From CAYOKT01 sp964404605 (GTDB taxonomy: Bacteria > Electryoneota > Electryoneia > Electryoneales > Electryoneaceae): 30,758 nucleotides of DNA. The notes under the pieces are model-generated. The model had not been told where the DNA came from and ran no database searches. It saw nothing but the letters and a program-made list of their open reading frames with translations. Position numbers and translations under genes: made by a program. Below, piece by piece: positions 13,582 through 22,053 of this stretch. The DNA lies in assembly GCA_964404605.1 (NCBI GenBank), contig CAYOKT010000033.1:1-30758 (forward strand), given 5' to 3'. Each line of letters starts with the position of its first letter. Positions within the stretch are counted from its first letter, which is position 1.

Positions 13582-16140
13582 TCACTGCGCCCACAGGCTC
13601 AGCCCCACCTGGATCCGGCGGCCGGGCCCCCACATGGCCGGGTTGTTCGTGTAATCGTAGCTCGTCGCCGGGCTGGCGTCCTCGCCCGGCTTGCCCGAAT
13701 CGGCGTACACCCACCACACGTTCGGACGGTTGATCAGGTTGTTCACCTGCAGGAACAGCCGCTCCTTCAGGCCGAAGAACCCGAAGTCCTTGTAGGCGTA
13801 AACGTCGAGATTAATCTGCATCGGACCCCGCTCCTCGTTCGGGGCGAAGGCGTTGAAGGTGTACGGGAACCCGCTGGAGAGCCCGCCGTTCAGCGTGAAG
13901 CCCCACTCGCTCGGGAAGCGGAAGGCCACCGACCCGCTGAACACGTGCGGCTGGTCCCAGTCGGCGAGGAAGGTGCGGGAGACATCCGTCGGCTGCTCGA
14001 ACAGCAGCGAGCTGGAGACGAGGGTCTGGCTGAAGGTGTAGTTGATGAAGGCGCTGAACGAGCTGCTGAAGCTCTTGCGCAGCGTCAGCTCGATCCCCTT
14101 CACCGTGGCGTAGTTGATGTTGTCCAGCGCGGGGAAGCGGGCGCCGCTCCGGTCCTCGACCACCAGCGTTCCGATCAGGTCGGAGGTCTTGCGGTAGAAG
14201 CCGGTCAGGTCCAGCTTGAGCACGTCGCTGAGCCGCGCCTGCAGCCCGGCCTCGTAGTTGATCGTCCGCTCCTCCTTGATGTCCCCGGCGGCGATCGCCC
14301 CGGTGACGCTGTAGATGTTCGGCGAGGGGTAGTTGGGATACTTCAGGTTCGCCCCCTGGTACACCTTGTAGAAGTTCGGGTACTGGTAGTAGTGGCCGTA
14401 CCCGAAGCGGAAGGCCGCCTTGTCCGAAACCGGGTAGGAGATCCCGATCCGCGGGGAGAGGAAGAACGAGGGGTCCACGTCCTTCACCGTGGAGACATCC
14501 TGGGTGTTGGTGAGGTCTGCGGGGAAGCTGCGGTTCGGGTCGATGTAGTCGGCCCGCAGGCCGATGTTGAGAATCATCCCGATGCTGTTGAACTCCATCT
14601 TGTCCGCGAGGTAGGCGGACGCCTTGAACGGGATGTAGGAATAGTCCTCGATTTCGCTGAAGCCGTCCGGGTTCAGGCGGCGCAGCTTGGTCAGCGCCTC
14701 GTCATAGGTGGCGCCGAAGCGGACCAGGTTGCGGTCGTCCGCCTGCGTCGCCAGCTCCAGCGACCCCCCGCTGCGCAGGTAACGGCTCTCGAAGTAGACC
14801 CAGTCCTCGCCCGAGATGGAGAACTCGCCGGTGCTGTTCTGCGGGATGGTCAGGTAATCCGCCAGGTTGTCATAGACCCGGCTGAGGAAGATGCGGTCGT
14901 AACGGGAGAGCGTGATGTTGTAGTAGGTGCGGTCGCTGATCGCGTGGTTCAGCTTGATGTACCCCAGGTTCTGGTCCAGCTCCACCTGCGGCGTGCCGTA
15001 GGGGTTGTACTTGAAGAAGTGGCTGTACAGTCCGCGGTTCGTGTGCCCGTAGAATCCCCCGAGGCTGAGGCGCATGTTCTTGCGCGGCTGGTAGAGCAGC
15101 TTGCCGGTGTTGAAGGTGACATCGTAGAACTGCATCGGGACGACTTCCGGGTCGCCGGATTTGTCGGCCCCCTCGCTGTCGACGTAGTTGGGGTAGATGT
15201 AGCCGTAGAGGTAACCGTCGGTGGAGTACAACCGGCTGGAGAGGGCGAAGGTCAGGTTGTTCACCATCGGCACCGGCCCGGACAGGGAGGCCTCACCCTG
15301 CCAGGTGTCGTCCGAGCCACCGCCGGGCCCCGTTTTCCCCCCGACACGGTCCGTCTGCCCGGTGAGACGCCACCGGTAGGTCCGCTCCGGGCGGCTCAAC
15401 GTGTTGAACAGCATCACCCCGGACATCGCATCGCCGAACTCGGGGCCGAAGGTGCCGGAATACACCGTCAGGTTGTCCAGCCCCTCCGCCGACAGGGCCT
15501 GGATGTCGAAGCCGCCCCACAGGTCATCGCGCACCGGGACGCCGTCGAAGTAGAAGTTCGCCTCGCCCTCGCGGCCGCCCCGGAAATGGAAGCCGTCCGT
15601 CGGGATGGTCGCGAACTGGCCGAACACGGGCCGGCCCGTCACCGGGGTCGTCTCGACGTTCCGCGTCACCCCCGCCTGCAGCTCCAGCGCCTGGGAGATA
15701 TCGACCACCGGCATCGTCCGCAGCTCCCCCACATCCAGCTCCTGCACCTTGAAGGTGCGGTCCACCTGGATCTGCGGCGCCTTGTAGGTGACCGTCACCT
15801 CCTCCAGCATCACCGCCGAGGTCCGCAGGGTGAAATCGAGCCGGGTGGTCATCCCGGGACGGACCTTCACCCGTTCGATATCCACCGTCTGGTGCCCGAG
15901 GGCGCTCGCGGTCACCGTGTAGGTGCCGACCGGCACGTTGACGATGAAGAAGTAGCCGTCCAGGTCGGAGGAGGCCCCGGTTCGCAACCCCTTGACGAGC
16001 ACGTTCGCACCGACGATCGCCTCGTCGTTCTCGTCGGTGACCCGCCCGGCGATCTTGCCGGTGGTCTGCGCCGCGGCCTGCCCCAAAATGAGCAGGACGG
16101 CCAGGGCCGCTGCAGCCCACGCCTTCGTCACGCTTCGCAT
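13582..16140 (-). CDS. TonB-dependent outer-membrane receptor with carboxypeptidase-regulatory-like N-domain
   Basis: An 852-aa outer-membrane active transporter. After a signal peptide (about 1-24) comes a carboxypeptidase-D regulatory-like beta-sandwich (GKIAGRVTDENDEAIVGANV onward, about 27-110). The plug follows, with FHFRGGREGEANFYFDGVPV and LDNLTVYSGTFGPEFGDAMS, and then a long beta-barrel rich in aromatic strands, ending VGLSLWAQ. It resembles the SusC/CirA-type receptors of FCB bacteria, though there is no adjacent SusD. It would import oligosaccharides released outside the cell. The start at 16140 (ATG after AGAGGGGAAGACGT) opens directly on the signal peptide; frame extensions upstream run into the GHMP kinase gene. 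The gap to that gene is 16 bp. The substrate is inferred only from neighbours. Confidence 0.93.
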   Translation of the reverse strand: MRSVTKAWAAAALAVLLILGQAAAQTTGKIAGRVTDENDEAIVGANVLVKGLRTGASSDLDGYFFIVNVPVGTYTVTASALGHQTVDIERVKVRPGMTTRLDFTLRTSAVMLEEVTVTYKAPQIQVDRTFKVQELDVGELRTMPVVDISQALELQAGVTRNVETTPVTGRPVFGQFATIPTDGFHFRGGREGEANFYFDGVPVRDDLWGGFDIQALSAEGLDNLTVYSGTFGPEFGDAMSGVMLFNTLSRPERTYRWRLTGQTDRVGGKTGPGGGSDDTWQGEASLSGPVPMVNNLTFALSSRLYSTDGYLYGYIYPNYVDSEGADKSGDPEVVPMQFYDVTFNTGKLLYQPRKNMRLSLGGFYGHTNRGLYSHFFKYNPYGTPQVELDQNLGYIKLNHAISDRTYYNITLSRYDRIFLSRVYDNLADYLTIPQNSTGEFSISGEDWVYFESRYLRSGGSLELATQADDRNLVRFGATYDEALTKLRRLNPDGFSEIEDYSYIPFKASAYLADKMEFNSIGMILNIGLRADYIDPNRSFPADLTNTQDVSTVKDVDPSFFLSPRIGISYPVSDKAAFRFGYGHYYQYPNFYKVYQGANLKYPNYPSPNIYSVTGAIAAGDIKEERTINYEAGLQARLSDVLKLDLTGFYRKTSDLIGTLVVEDRSGARFPALDNINYATVKGIELTLRKSFSSSFSAFINYTFSQTLVSSSLLFEQPTDVSRTFLADWDQPHVFSGSVAFRFPSEWGFTLNGGLSSGFPYTFNAFAPNEERGPMQINLDVYAYKDFGFFGLKERLFLQVNNLINRPNVWWVYADSGKPGEDASPATSYDYTNNPAMWGPGRRIQVGLSLWAQ

Positions 16141-16156
16141 ACGTCTTCCCCTCTGA

Positions 16157-17245
16157 TCAGACTGCGCCGTCCCGCCGGACGCCGAACGCCGCAAGCAGAT
16201 GAACCCCCTGGTCCTGATGGATGACATAAGCCCGTCCTCCCACCTCTTCGATGGCCCGCGCGACGCGCCGGGGGTCCTCGGGCGCATAGGCGAACATGCA
16301 CCCTCCCCCCCCGGAACCGTTGAGTTTCCCGCCCAGCGCGCCCGCTTCCATCGCCGCGCGCAGCATGCGGTCGATCTTCTCCGTGGAAACCTTCAACCGG
16401 CGGCCGAGAATCGCCTGGTGCTCGTTGAGCAGGCGTCCCAGCTCCCGCGGGTCGAACCTCTCCGCGCCCAGCACCTCGAGCGCCTCGCCGGTCAACTCCC
16501 TCGTCTCCAGGGTGCCCGCGAGCAGCTCCCGCAGCTCCCGGCGGCCGTCGGTCAGCTCGCCGATTTCGTCGAGCCGGAGCTCCCGCAGACTCGACCCTTC
16601 GCCGCGCAGCGCACTGTCCACCCCCTCGAGCGCACCCCGGATGCTCGAGAGAATCCCCTGGGTGTCCTTCGGCTCGCCCGAATCCCCGAGGACGAAACTC
16701 CCCGGGTCGAGGCGCAGCGGCCGCACGCGCAGCTCCGGCACGAAGCGGATCGCGAGAATCCCGCCGTGGGCGATGGTCACATGGTCCATCCGCCCGCCCG
16801 AGCCGCCGCCGTCCGCCACCTCCGCCAGGAACCCCCATTCCGCGAGCCGCGCCGGATCCGCCTCCTCCCCCGCCGCGGCGAGCAGGAACTGCATCCAGGC
16901 GAGGGTCAGCGCCGTGCTCGAGGAGGTCCCCGAGTTGATCGGAATTTCGCTGTGCACCCTCGCCCGCACCCCCGGAAGCGCCACCCCCTCCCGGAGAAGC
17001 CGGTTCACCACCGTGGAGAGAAACCACTCCTCGCCCGGAACCGTGACCTCCCCGGCGCCCGGGTCGAAACGCTCCACCCGGCCGAGGTCGTCGAGAAACA
17101 CCACCAGGCCGCGGCCGTTCGTCACCTCGCCCTCGACATGAAGACGGAGGTCGATCGCCATGGCGATCACCGGCAGGTTCAGGTAATCCTGGTGCTCGCC
17201 GAAGAGGCAGATGCGTCCCGGCGCGGATGTGATGATGCTGTCCAC
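16157..17245 (-). CDS. GHMP kinase, galactokinase-like
   Basis: A 362-aa cytoplasmic sugar kinase of the GHMP superfamily. Motif 1 is APGRICLFGEHQDYLNLPV, close to the galactokinase GRxNxIGEHxDY signature. Motif 2 is PINSGTSSSTAL, the phosphate-binding loop, and motif 3 is KLNGSGGGGCMFAY near the C-terminus. It should phosphorylate the anomeric OH of a hexose (galactose, N-acetylhexosamine or similar). The GTG at 17245 follows GGGGGAGAGA and gives the usual short lead before motif 1; an earlier GTG at 17281 lacks a ribosome site. It sits directly after a GlmU-like nucleotidyltransferase, so the pair would convert a free sugar to its nucleotide form through the 1-phosphate. L-fuco- or heptose kinases belong to the same superfamily and are not excluded. 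Confidence 0.88.
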   Translation of the reverse strand: MDSIITSAPGRICLFGEHQDYLNLPVIAMAIDLRLHVEGEVTNGRGLVVFLDDLGRVERFDPGAGEVTVPGEEWFLSTVVNRLLREGVALPGVRARVHSEIPINSGTSSSTALTLAWMQFLLAAAGEEADPARLAEWGFLAEVADGGGSGGRMDHVTIAHGGILAIRFVPELRVRPLRLDPGSFVLGDSGEPKDTQGILSSIRGALEGVDSALRGEGSSLRELRLDEIGELTDGRRELRELLAGTLETRELTGEALEVLGAERFDPRELGRLLNEHQAILGRRLKVSTEKIDRMLRAAMEAGALGGKLNGSGGGGCMFAYAPEDPRRVARAIEEVGGRAYVIHQDQGVHLLAAFGVRRDGAV

Positions 17246-17284
17246 TCTCTCCCCCGCGCCCGCCGGCGGCGGGCGCTCCACCGT

Positions 17285-18070
17285 TCACCGGCCGGCGGGT
17301 TCGGGCGCCTCGAGGGCGCGCTCGCCCTTCATCCGGCCGGCCATGCGTTCCAGTTCCTCCGCCGTGTTCACCCCGAGCAGCCGCTCCGGCTCGGGCGCCC
17401 GCCACGCCTCGACGACCAGCCGCCGCATTACGGCGAGGCGTACGATGTCCGTCAGGTTCTTCTCCCCGCTCCTTGGCTTCGGGCGGAGCAGCGCGAGCAG
17501 CTCCCAGAGCAGCGGCGCCTCGACGAGGTACTGCGAGGTGATCACCTCCCGCAGCGCGCGCTGGGCCTCCGTGGCGTCCGCCTCCTCGATGATCCCGAAG
17601 ATCCGCCCCGCCGAGTCCCGCACGATCCTGCCGTAGGGCGGCGTCTCATCGTACACCGCCGAGGCGAAGGTGAGCGCCGCGTTCCGCGTTTCGTGGTGTT
17701 CAGCGAGGCCCCGCAACTCCTCGGGCCGCACCGCCGGAGCATCCCCGACCAGCAGGAACAGGCGGCCGGCGAACCCGCCGAGCGCCACCCGCGCGGCGAG
17801 GGCGGCGTCGCCCGTGCCGAGGGGGCGCTCCTGCACCACGAAGACGACCCCGTCGCCGGCGGCCTTCCGTACCTCCGCGCCCCCGGCTTCCCCGGGCGCA
17901 ACGACCACGACGATCGGTTCCGCACCCGCACCGCGGGCGGCGTTCACCACCCGCCGCACCAGGGGTACGCCGAGAAGCCGCCGCGCGGGCTTCGCCTCCC
18001 CCCCGCTCATGCGGCTGCCCCGCCCTGCGGCGAGAATCACCGCACCTGTTGCCGTTTCAGGCCCGTGCAT
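17285..18070 (-). CDS. GlmU-like sugar-1-phosphate nucleotidyltransferase without acetyltransferase domain
   Basis: A 261-aa NTP transferase. VILAAGRGSRM is the nucleotide-binding loop, QERPLGTGDAAL matches the uridine-binding GTG(H/D)A motif, LLVGDAPAV carries the metal-binding Asp, and YGRIVRD...GIIEEADATEAQ and NLTDIV are hallmark GlmU N-domain segments. The C-terminal left-handed beta-helix (acetyltransferase) of GlmU is missing, so it is a stand-alone pyrophosphorylase. The likely reaction is UTP plus a hexose- or N-acetylhexosamine-1-phosphate to the UDP-sugar, fed by the adjacent GHMP kinase. The ATG at 18070 overlaps the ROK regulator gene by 14 bp. GlmU rather than GalT/GalU similarity suggests an N-acetylamino sugar substrate, though this is not decisive. 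Confidence 0.87.
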   Translation of the reverse strand: MHGPETATGAVILAAGRGSRMSGGEAKPARRLLGVPLVRRVVNAARGAGAEPIVVVVAPGEAGGAEVRKAAGDGVVFVVQERPLGTGDAALAARVALGGFAGRLFLLVGDAPAVRPEELRGLAEHHETRNAALTFASAVYDETPPYGRIVRDSAGRIFGIIEEADATEAQRALREVITSQYLVEAPLLWELLALLRPKPRSGEKNLTDIVRLAVMRRLVVEAWRAPEPERLLGVNTAEELERMAGRMKGERALEAPEPAGR

Positions 18071-19301
18071 TCTTCTTCATCCTTTTCTCCTCCGGGCGCT
18101 CTTCGCCGGCGAAGAGGCGCTCGAGCATCAGGCTCGCCGCCCCGATGGCCGCCGCGTGGTCGCCGAGGGTCGAGACGACGATCGGGACGTCCTCGAACAG
18201 TTGCGGAATGGTGTACGCCCGCGCCGAGGTGCGCAGCGCGTCGATCAGGATCGATCCCACCGCGGAGACATAGCCCCCGACGACGATCAGGTCCGGGTCG
18301 AAGAGGGTGATCAGGATCGCCAGGCCGCGCCCGAGGGTGTTCGCCGCCTCGAGGAGTGCATCCACCGCCAGCGGATCGCCGCGGAGCACCGCCTCGACCA
18401 GCACCCCGGTGTCGATCGCGTCCAGGTCGCCGTGCACCATCTCCTGGATGCGGCTGGCCTTGCCGGACTTCATCCGCCGGACCACCTTGCGGACCATCGC
18501 CCGCCCGCTGCACAGGGTTTCGAGGCAGCCTCGCTTGCCGCAGTCGCACAGCTCTCCGTCCGGGTCCATCGAGATGTGCCCCAGCTCGCCCGCGTGGCGG
18601 TGGGCGCCGAAGTAGAGCTTTCCCCCGGCGATGATCCCCATGCCGACCCCGCCCCAGCCCATGTTGACCACCAGCGCGTTTTCCGCGCCCTTCGCGGCGC
18701 CGTAGGCGAACTCGCCGAAGGCCATCGCCCGGGCGTCGTTGTAGATCGCCGTCGGCAGCTCGAAGCGGTCGCTCAGCACTTCGGCGAGGGGCCGGCGCGT
18801 CGTCAGGTAGGTCAGCGATTCCCCGCTGCGGTTGTCCACCAGGCCGGGGAGGGCGAAGCCCGCGCCGAGGGCGGTTTCCCGCGGCAGCGCGTTGTCGCGC
18901 AGGAACTCCCGCACCCAGTCGGTGATCAGGTCCACCGCCTCGTCCGCCTCGTGCAGGTCGGGCGAACGGAAGGTCCGCGCGGCGAGAACATCGCCCTTCA
19001 TCCCGAGGGCCAGCAGGCGCGTCGAACGGCGCCCGGCGTCCACCCCCAGCAGCCAGCCCGCGCCGGTGCGCATGCCGTACAGGGTCGGCCTCCGGCCTCC
19101 GGTGGAGTCCGCCACTCCCTTCTCATCCACCCAGCCGGCGTTCATCAACCGGCGGAGAACCGCCTTCGTCGAGGGCAGGCTGCGGTCGATTCGCCGCGCG
19201 AGATACGCCACGGTTACATCCCCCTCGCGCATGCTCTTCAGCGTCGCCTGCTCGAGGGGGCCAAGATCCCGCAGCCGGTTTCTGATTTGCATGAGGTTCA
19301 C
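18057..19301 (-). CDS. ROK-family transcriptional regulator (NagC/Mlc/XylR type)
   Basis: A 414-aa sugar-responsive repressor or activator. The N-terminal 75 residues form a winged helix-turn-helix (YLARRIDRSLPSTKAVLRRL with the wing GGRRPTLYG). The rest is a ROK domain with the zinc motif GHISMDPDGELCDCGKRGC and NDARAMAFGE around the catalytic Asp position. The phosphate-1 loop reads GVDAGRRST rather than the DxGGTK of active kinases, which favours a pure regulator over a bifunctional kinase. The start is GTG at 19301 or ATG at 19292; both are 3-12 bp from the previous stop with only modest ribosome sites. As the only DNA-binding protein in the cluster it is the natural candidate for the palindrome at 29869-29890. 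Confidence 0.92.
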   Translation of the reverse strand: MNLMQIRNRLRDLGPLEQATLKSMREGDVTVAYLARRIDRSLPSTKAVLRRLMNAGWVDEKGVADSTGGRRPTLYGMRTGAGWLLGVDAGRRSTRLLALGMKGDVLAARTFRSPDLHEADEAVDLITDWVREFLRDNALPRETALGAGFALPGLVDNRSGESLTYLTTRRPLAEVLSDRFELPTAIYNDARAMAFGEFAYGAAKGAENALVVNMGWGGVGMGIIAGGKLYFGAHRHAGELGHISMDPDGELCDCGKRGCLETLCSGRAMVRKVVRRMKSGKASRIQEMVHGDLDAIDTGVLVEAVLRGDPLAVDALLEAANTLGRGLAILITLFDPDLIVVGGYVSAVGSILIDALRTSARAYTIPQLFEDVPIVVSTLGDHAAAIGAASLMLERLFAGEERPEEKRMKKNARA

Positions 19302-19304
19302 CCG

Positions 19305-20393
19305 TTACCTGTGGAACCAGATTCGTTCAGCGTTCTCGACACAGATCTTCCTGAGAACGTCCCCGGGAATCTCCCAGCCGTCCACCGCCCACCGCTTCTC
19401 CCCGACGAGGATCGTCCCCTCGTTGCCGTCGAAGGGGGTCGGGATCTTCGCGTCGCGCGTCCAGAGGATGCGGTGCGCGCGGCTGTAAAAGACCTTCGAC
19501 CACTCCGCCCAGCCCTCCTCGAAGCCGTCCGGCGACCAGATGCCCCAGTCCGTGCCGAAGAGGATGCGGTCGGAGTACTCCATCAGCACCCAGCGCGTCT
19601 CACGCGCGCGCTTGCTCAACTCCCCGTAGCGCGCCGCGGTGTCGATGTACACGTTGGGGTACTTGTCGAGGAGGTACGCCATGACCAGCGGCTCCTCGCT
19701 CCGGTTGCCGAAGTGCGCCCCGACGAAGGTGGTGCCGGGGTGCTTCGCGAACACATGCTCCAGCTCCCGCAGCAGCTCCTCGCGGAAGGGCACCCCGGTG
19801 CCGTAGAAGGCCCAGGACTCCTCCTCGATGGTGTTCGCCTCCGAGGGCGGCATCCAGAAGCGCTCCGGGTCGCCGACGTGGATCAGGATCGGCATCCCCA
19901 GCTCCCCGGCGGTCTTCCACAGCGGGTCGAAACGGGGATCATCCACCGGGATCAGCTTGCCGCCCTTGTCCCGCAGGTAGACGCTGGAATCCTTGTACAG
20001 CTTGATCCCCGCGAACCCCCTCTCCTTCGCGCGGCGCACCTGCTTCGCCAGGTTCTCCTCCCAGCCGGGCTCGTCGATTCCGGAAAAGTCGATGTAGGCG
20101 AGCACCGCGAACCGGTCGGGATAGCGCAGGAAATCGTCCACATATTCCTCGAGCGGGAAATTCGGGATCGCGAGCACCACCATCCTCCCGATCCCCCACT
20201 CGTCCATGTGGGCGACGACGCTGTCCGCCGTGCCCGGCGCGAGGTGCAGGTGCGAGTCGATCGCGGAGAGCGGGGGGAGGAACTCGCGGTCGAGCCGGAA
20301 GGGTTCGTACCGCTTCGGGCCGCCCTGCGCCGTCATGGCGGCGAAGATAACAGCCGGCGCCACGAACAGGAAAACCCGGCGAAACCTATGCAT
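19305..20393 (-). CDS. Exported amidohydrolase family 2 protein
   Basis: A 362-aa metal-dependent hydrolase. The N-terminus MHRFRRVFLFVAPAVIFAAM is a signal peptide or anchor, so it probably works in the periplasm, unlike its relative at 3353-4207. Barrel motifs are IDSHLHLAPG (DxHxH metal site), LIHVGDPERFW, FVGAHFGN and LFGTDWG (final metal/catalytic Asp). Its ATG at 20393 overlaps the symporter stop by 8 bp and follows GGAGGCTGCGTT, so it is coupled to that gene. Substrate unknown. Pairing with an SSS symporter, repeated in the left part of the cluster, suggests it processes the transported compound or a decoration on it. A secreted lactonase, deacylase or decarboxylase is possible. Confidence 0.82.
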   Translation of the reverse strand: MHRFRRVFLFVAPAVIFAAMTAQGGPKRYEPFRLDREFLPPLSAIDSHLHLAPGTADSVVAHMDEWGIGRMVVLAIPNFPLEEYVDDFLRYPDRFAVLAYIDFSGIDEPGWEENLAKQVRRAKERGFAGIKLYKDSSVYLRDKGGKLIPVDDPRFDPLWKTAGELGMPILIHVGDPERFWMPPSEANTIEEESWAFYGTGVPFREELLRELEHVFAKHPGTTFVGAHFGNRSEEPLVMAYLLDKYPNVYIDTAARYGELSKRARETRWVLMEYSDRILFGTDWGIWSPDGFEEGWAEWSKVFYSRAHRILWTRDAKIPTPFDGNEGTILVGEKRWAVDGWEIPGDVLRKICVENAERIWFHR

Positions 20394-22038
20394 AACGCAG
20401 CCTCCAGCTTCCGGCGGCGAAGTAGAGCAACATGCCGCCCATGGTCATCCACGGCGCCCAGGCGAACCCGCGCCCTCCCGCGACCACCCCGGCGAAGAAC
20501 AGGGCGAGGGCGCCGAAGAGGACCACCAGCGTCGCCCTCCCCGCGCGGCTCACCGGGATCACGTGGAAGCGGCCGTCACGGTCCGCCTCGCCGTCCTCCA
20601 CCCCGGCGCGGGCGAGGAGGATGTCCGCCACCTTGTCCGGGTCGGGCGAGCCGCGAAACAGCCACGTTCCGAGGGGCATCCCGACCAGGGCCGCCGCCCC
20701 GCTGCAGAGGGTCGCCCCGAAGAACTCCAGCCCGAAGCCGAAGCGCGCCGCCGACCCCGCGGCCACCCCGAGAAGGACGGCGGTCATCGCCCCGCGCGGC
20801 TCCGCCCGGCGGCCGAGCCCGTAGAGGACCGCGATGACGAACAGCGGCATGTCCATGATCGAGATGACCGTCAGGTAGGCGTCCACCACCCCGCCGAGCC
20901 GCTCCACGAGAAAGGCGAAGCCGATCATGAACCCCCCGGTGAGCAGGGTGAAGAGCCGCGCCATCCGGATCACTTCCCCGTGCGTGGCGTCGCGGCGGAA
21001 AAAGCGGCGGTAGAGGTCGTTGGTCAGGATGGTCGCGGTGGCGTTCAGGTTGCCCGCGATGGTCGAGATCTGGCTCGAGAGCAGGCCGCAGAAAACCAGC
21101 CCGAGGACCACCGGCGGCAACAGGCCGAGGTACAGGACGGGGATCGCCTCGTCCGGTTTCGCCAGCCCGGGATGGATGACACTCGCCGCCAGTCCCGGCA
21201 GCAGCCAGAGCAGCGCGAAGGGGGTGGTCACGATCCCCGCGAGCACCAGCCCCTTGGCCACCGCCCGCGTCGAGCGCGCCCCGAACGCCCGCTGGAGAAG
21301 CCCCTGGTCCACCGAGGCCCACTCGATGCCGAGGAAGAAGATGGCGAGGATGAACTTCCAGTCGTAGGACCCGGTGGCCGGGACCAGGTCGAGCCGCCCC
21401 GTGCCCGCGAGCTTCTCGACCAGGCCGGGCATCCACCCGACCTTCGCCATCGCCAGCGGGAGGACGATCAGCGCCCCGGCGAGCATCAGCACGAACTGGA
21501 CGATGTCGTTCAACGCCACCGACCACATCCCCCCCGCCATCGTGTAGAGCACCGTGATCACGCCGAACACGAGAACCCACAGCACCAGCGAATGGACCCC
21601 GGTGAGCATCATCGCGGCGATGCTCGAGGCGTAGAGCACCACCCCGACCCAGAAGGCGAGGCGGAACACCCAGAGCACCCCGACCAGCCCGCGCACCCCG
21701 CCCGAGTACCGGCGCTCGAGCAGCTCGGGCACGGAGCGGATCCGCAGCCGGCGGAAAACCGGGAGGATGAAGAGTCCGCTGAACACCAGGGCCATGTTCC
21801 CCGTCCAGGTCTGCCATATGATCGAGATCCCATGCCTGTACGCCGTTCCCGCCTGCCCGATGAAGCTGTAGAGGTTGACATTCGTCGCGGTGATCGCCGC
21901 CGCCAGGATGAACGGCGGGAGGGCGCGGCTGGCGACGAAGTAGTCGTCGGGGCGGCGGATGAACCGCCCCCCGAACAGCCCCACGGCGAAGGTGAATGCG
22001 AGGAACACGGCGACGATGACGTAGTCGATGGCGCCCAT
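20386..22038 (-). CDS. Sodium:solute symporter (SSS family), copy 2
   Basis: A 550-aa inner-membrane Na+ symporter with about 13 transmembrane segments. ITATNVNLYSFIGQAG (TM1) and SSQISTIAGNLNATATIL (TM8 signature with the Na2-site Ser/Thr) are the core motifs. It is paralogous to the copy at 1228-2913 along its length but diverges at the C-terminus and lacks the 41-aa companion. It lies 15 bp downstream of the GH36-like lipoprotein gene and overlaps the exported amidohydrolase gene, so it probably takes up a monosaccharide liberated in the periplasm. Two symporters in one locus suggest two different end products, for example galactose and a hexosamine, though this cannot be assigned from sequence. 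Confidence 0.94.
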   Translation of the reverse strand: MGAIDYVIVAVFLAFTFAVGLFGGRFIRRPDDYFVASRALPPFILAAAITATNVNLYSFIGQAGTAYRHGISIIWQTWTGNMALVFSGLFILPVFRRLRIRSVPELLERRYSGGVRGLVGVLWVFRLAFWVGVVLYASSIAAMMLTGVHSLVLWVLVFGVITVLYTMAGGMWSVALNDIVQFVLMLAGALIVLPLAMAKVGWMPGLVEKLAGTGRLDLVPATGSYDWKFILAIFFLGIEWASVDQGLLQRAFGARSTRAVAKGLVLAGIVTTPFALLWLLPGLAASVIHPGLAKPDEAIPVLYLGLLPPVVLGLVFCGLLSSQISTIAGNLNATATILTNDLYRRFFRRDATHGEVIRMARLFTLLTGGFMIGFAFLVERLGGVVDAYLTVISIMDMPLFVIAVLYGLGRRAEPRGAMTAVLLGVAAGSAARFGFGLEFFGATLCSGAAALVGMPLGTWLFRGSPDPDKVADILLARAGVEDGEADRDGRFHVIPVSRAGRATLVVLFGALALFFAGVVAGGRGFAWAPWMTMGGMLLYFAAGSWRLRYA

Positions 22039-22053
22039 GGCTGCGTGCCGGTG

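Noticed and set aside
18057..19301. ROK protein as the missing hexosamine kinase
   Set aside because: It has an N-terminal winged helix and a degenerate phosphate-1 loop (DAGRRS), which fits a regulator.
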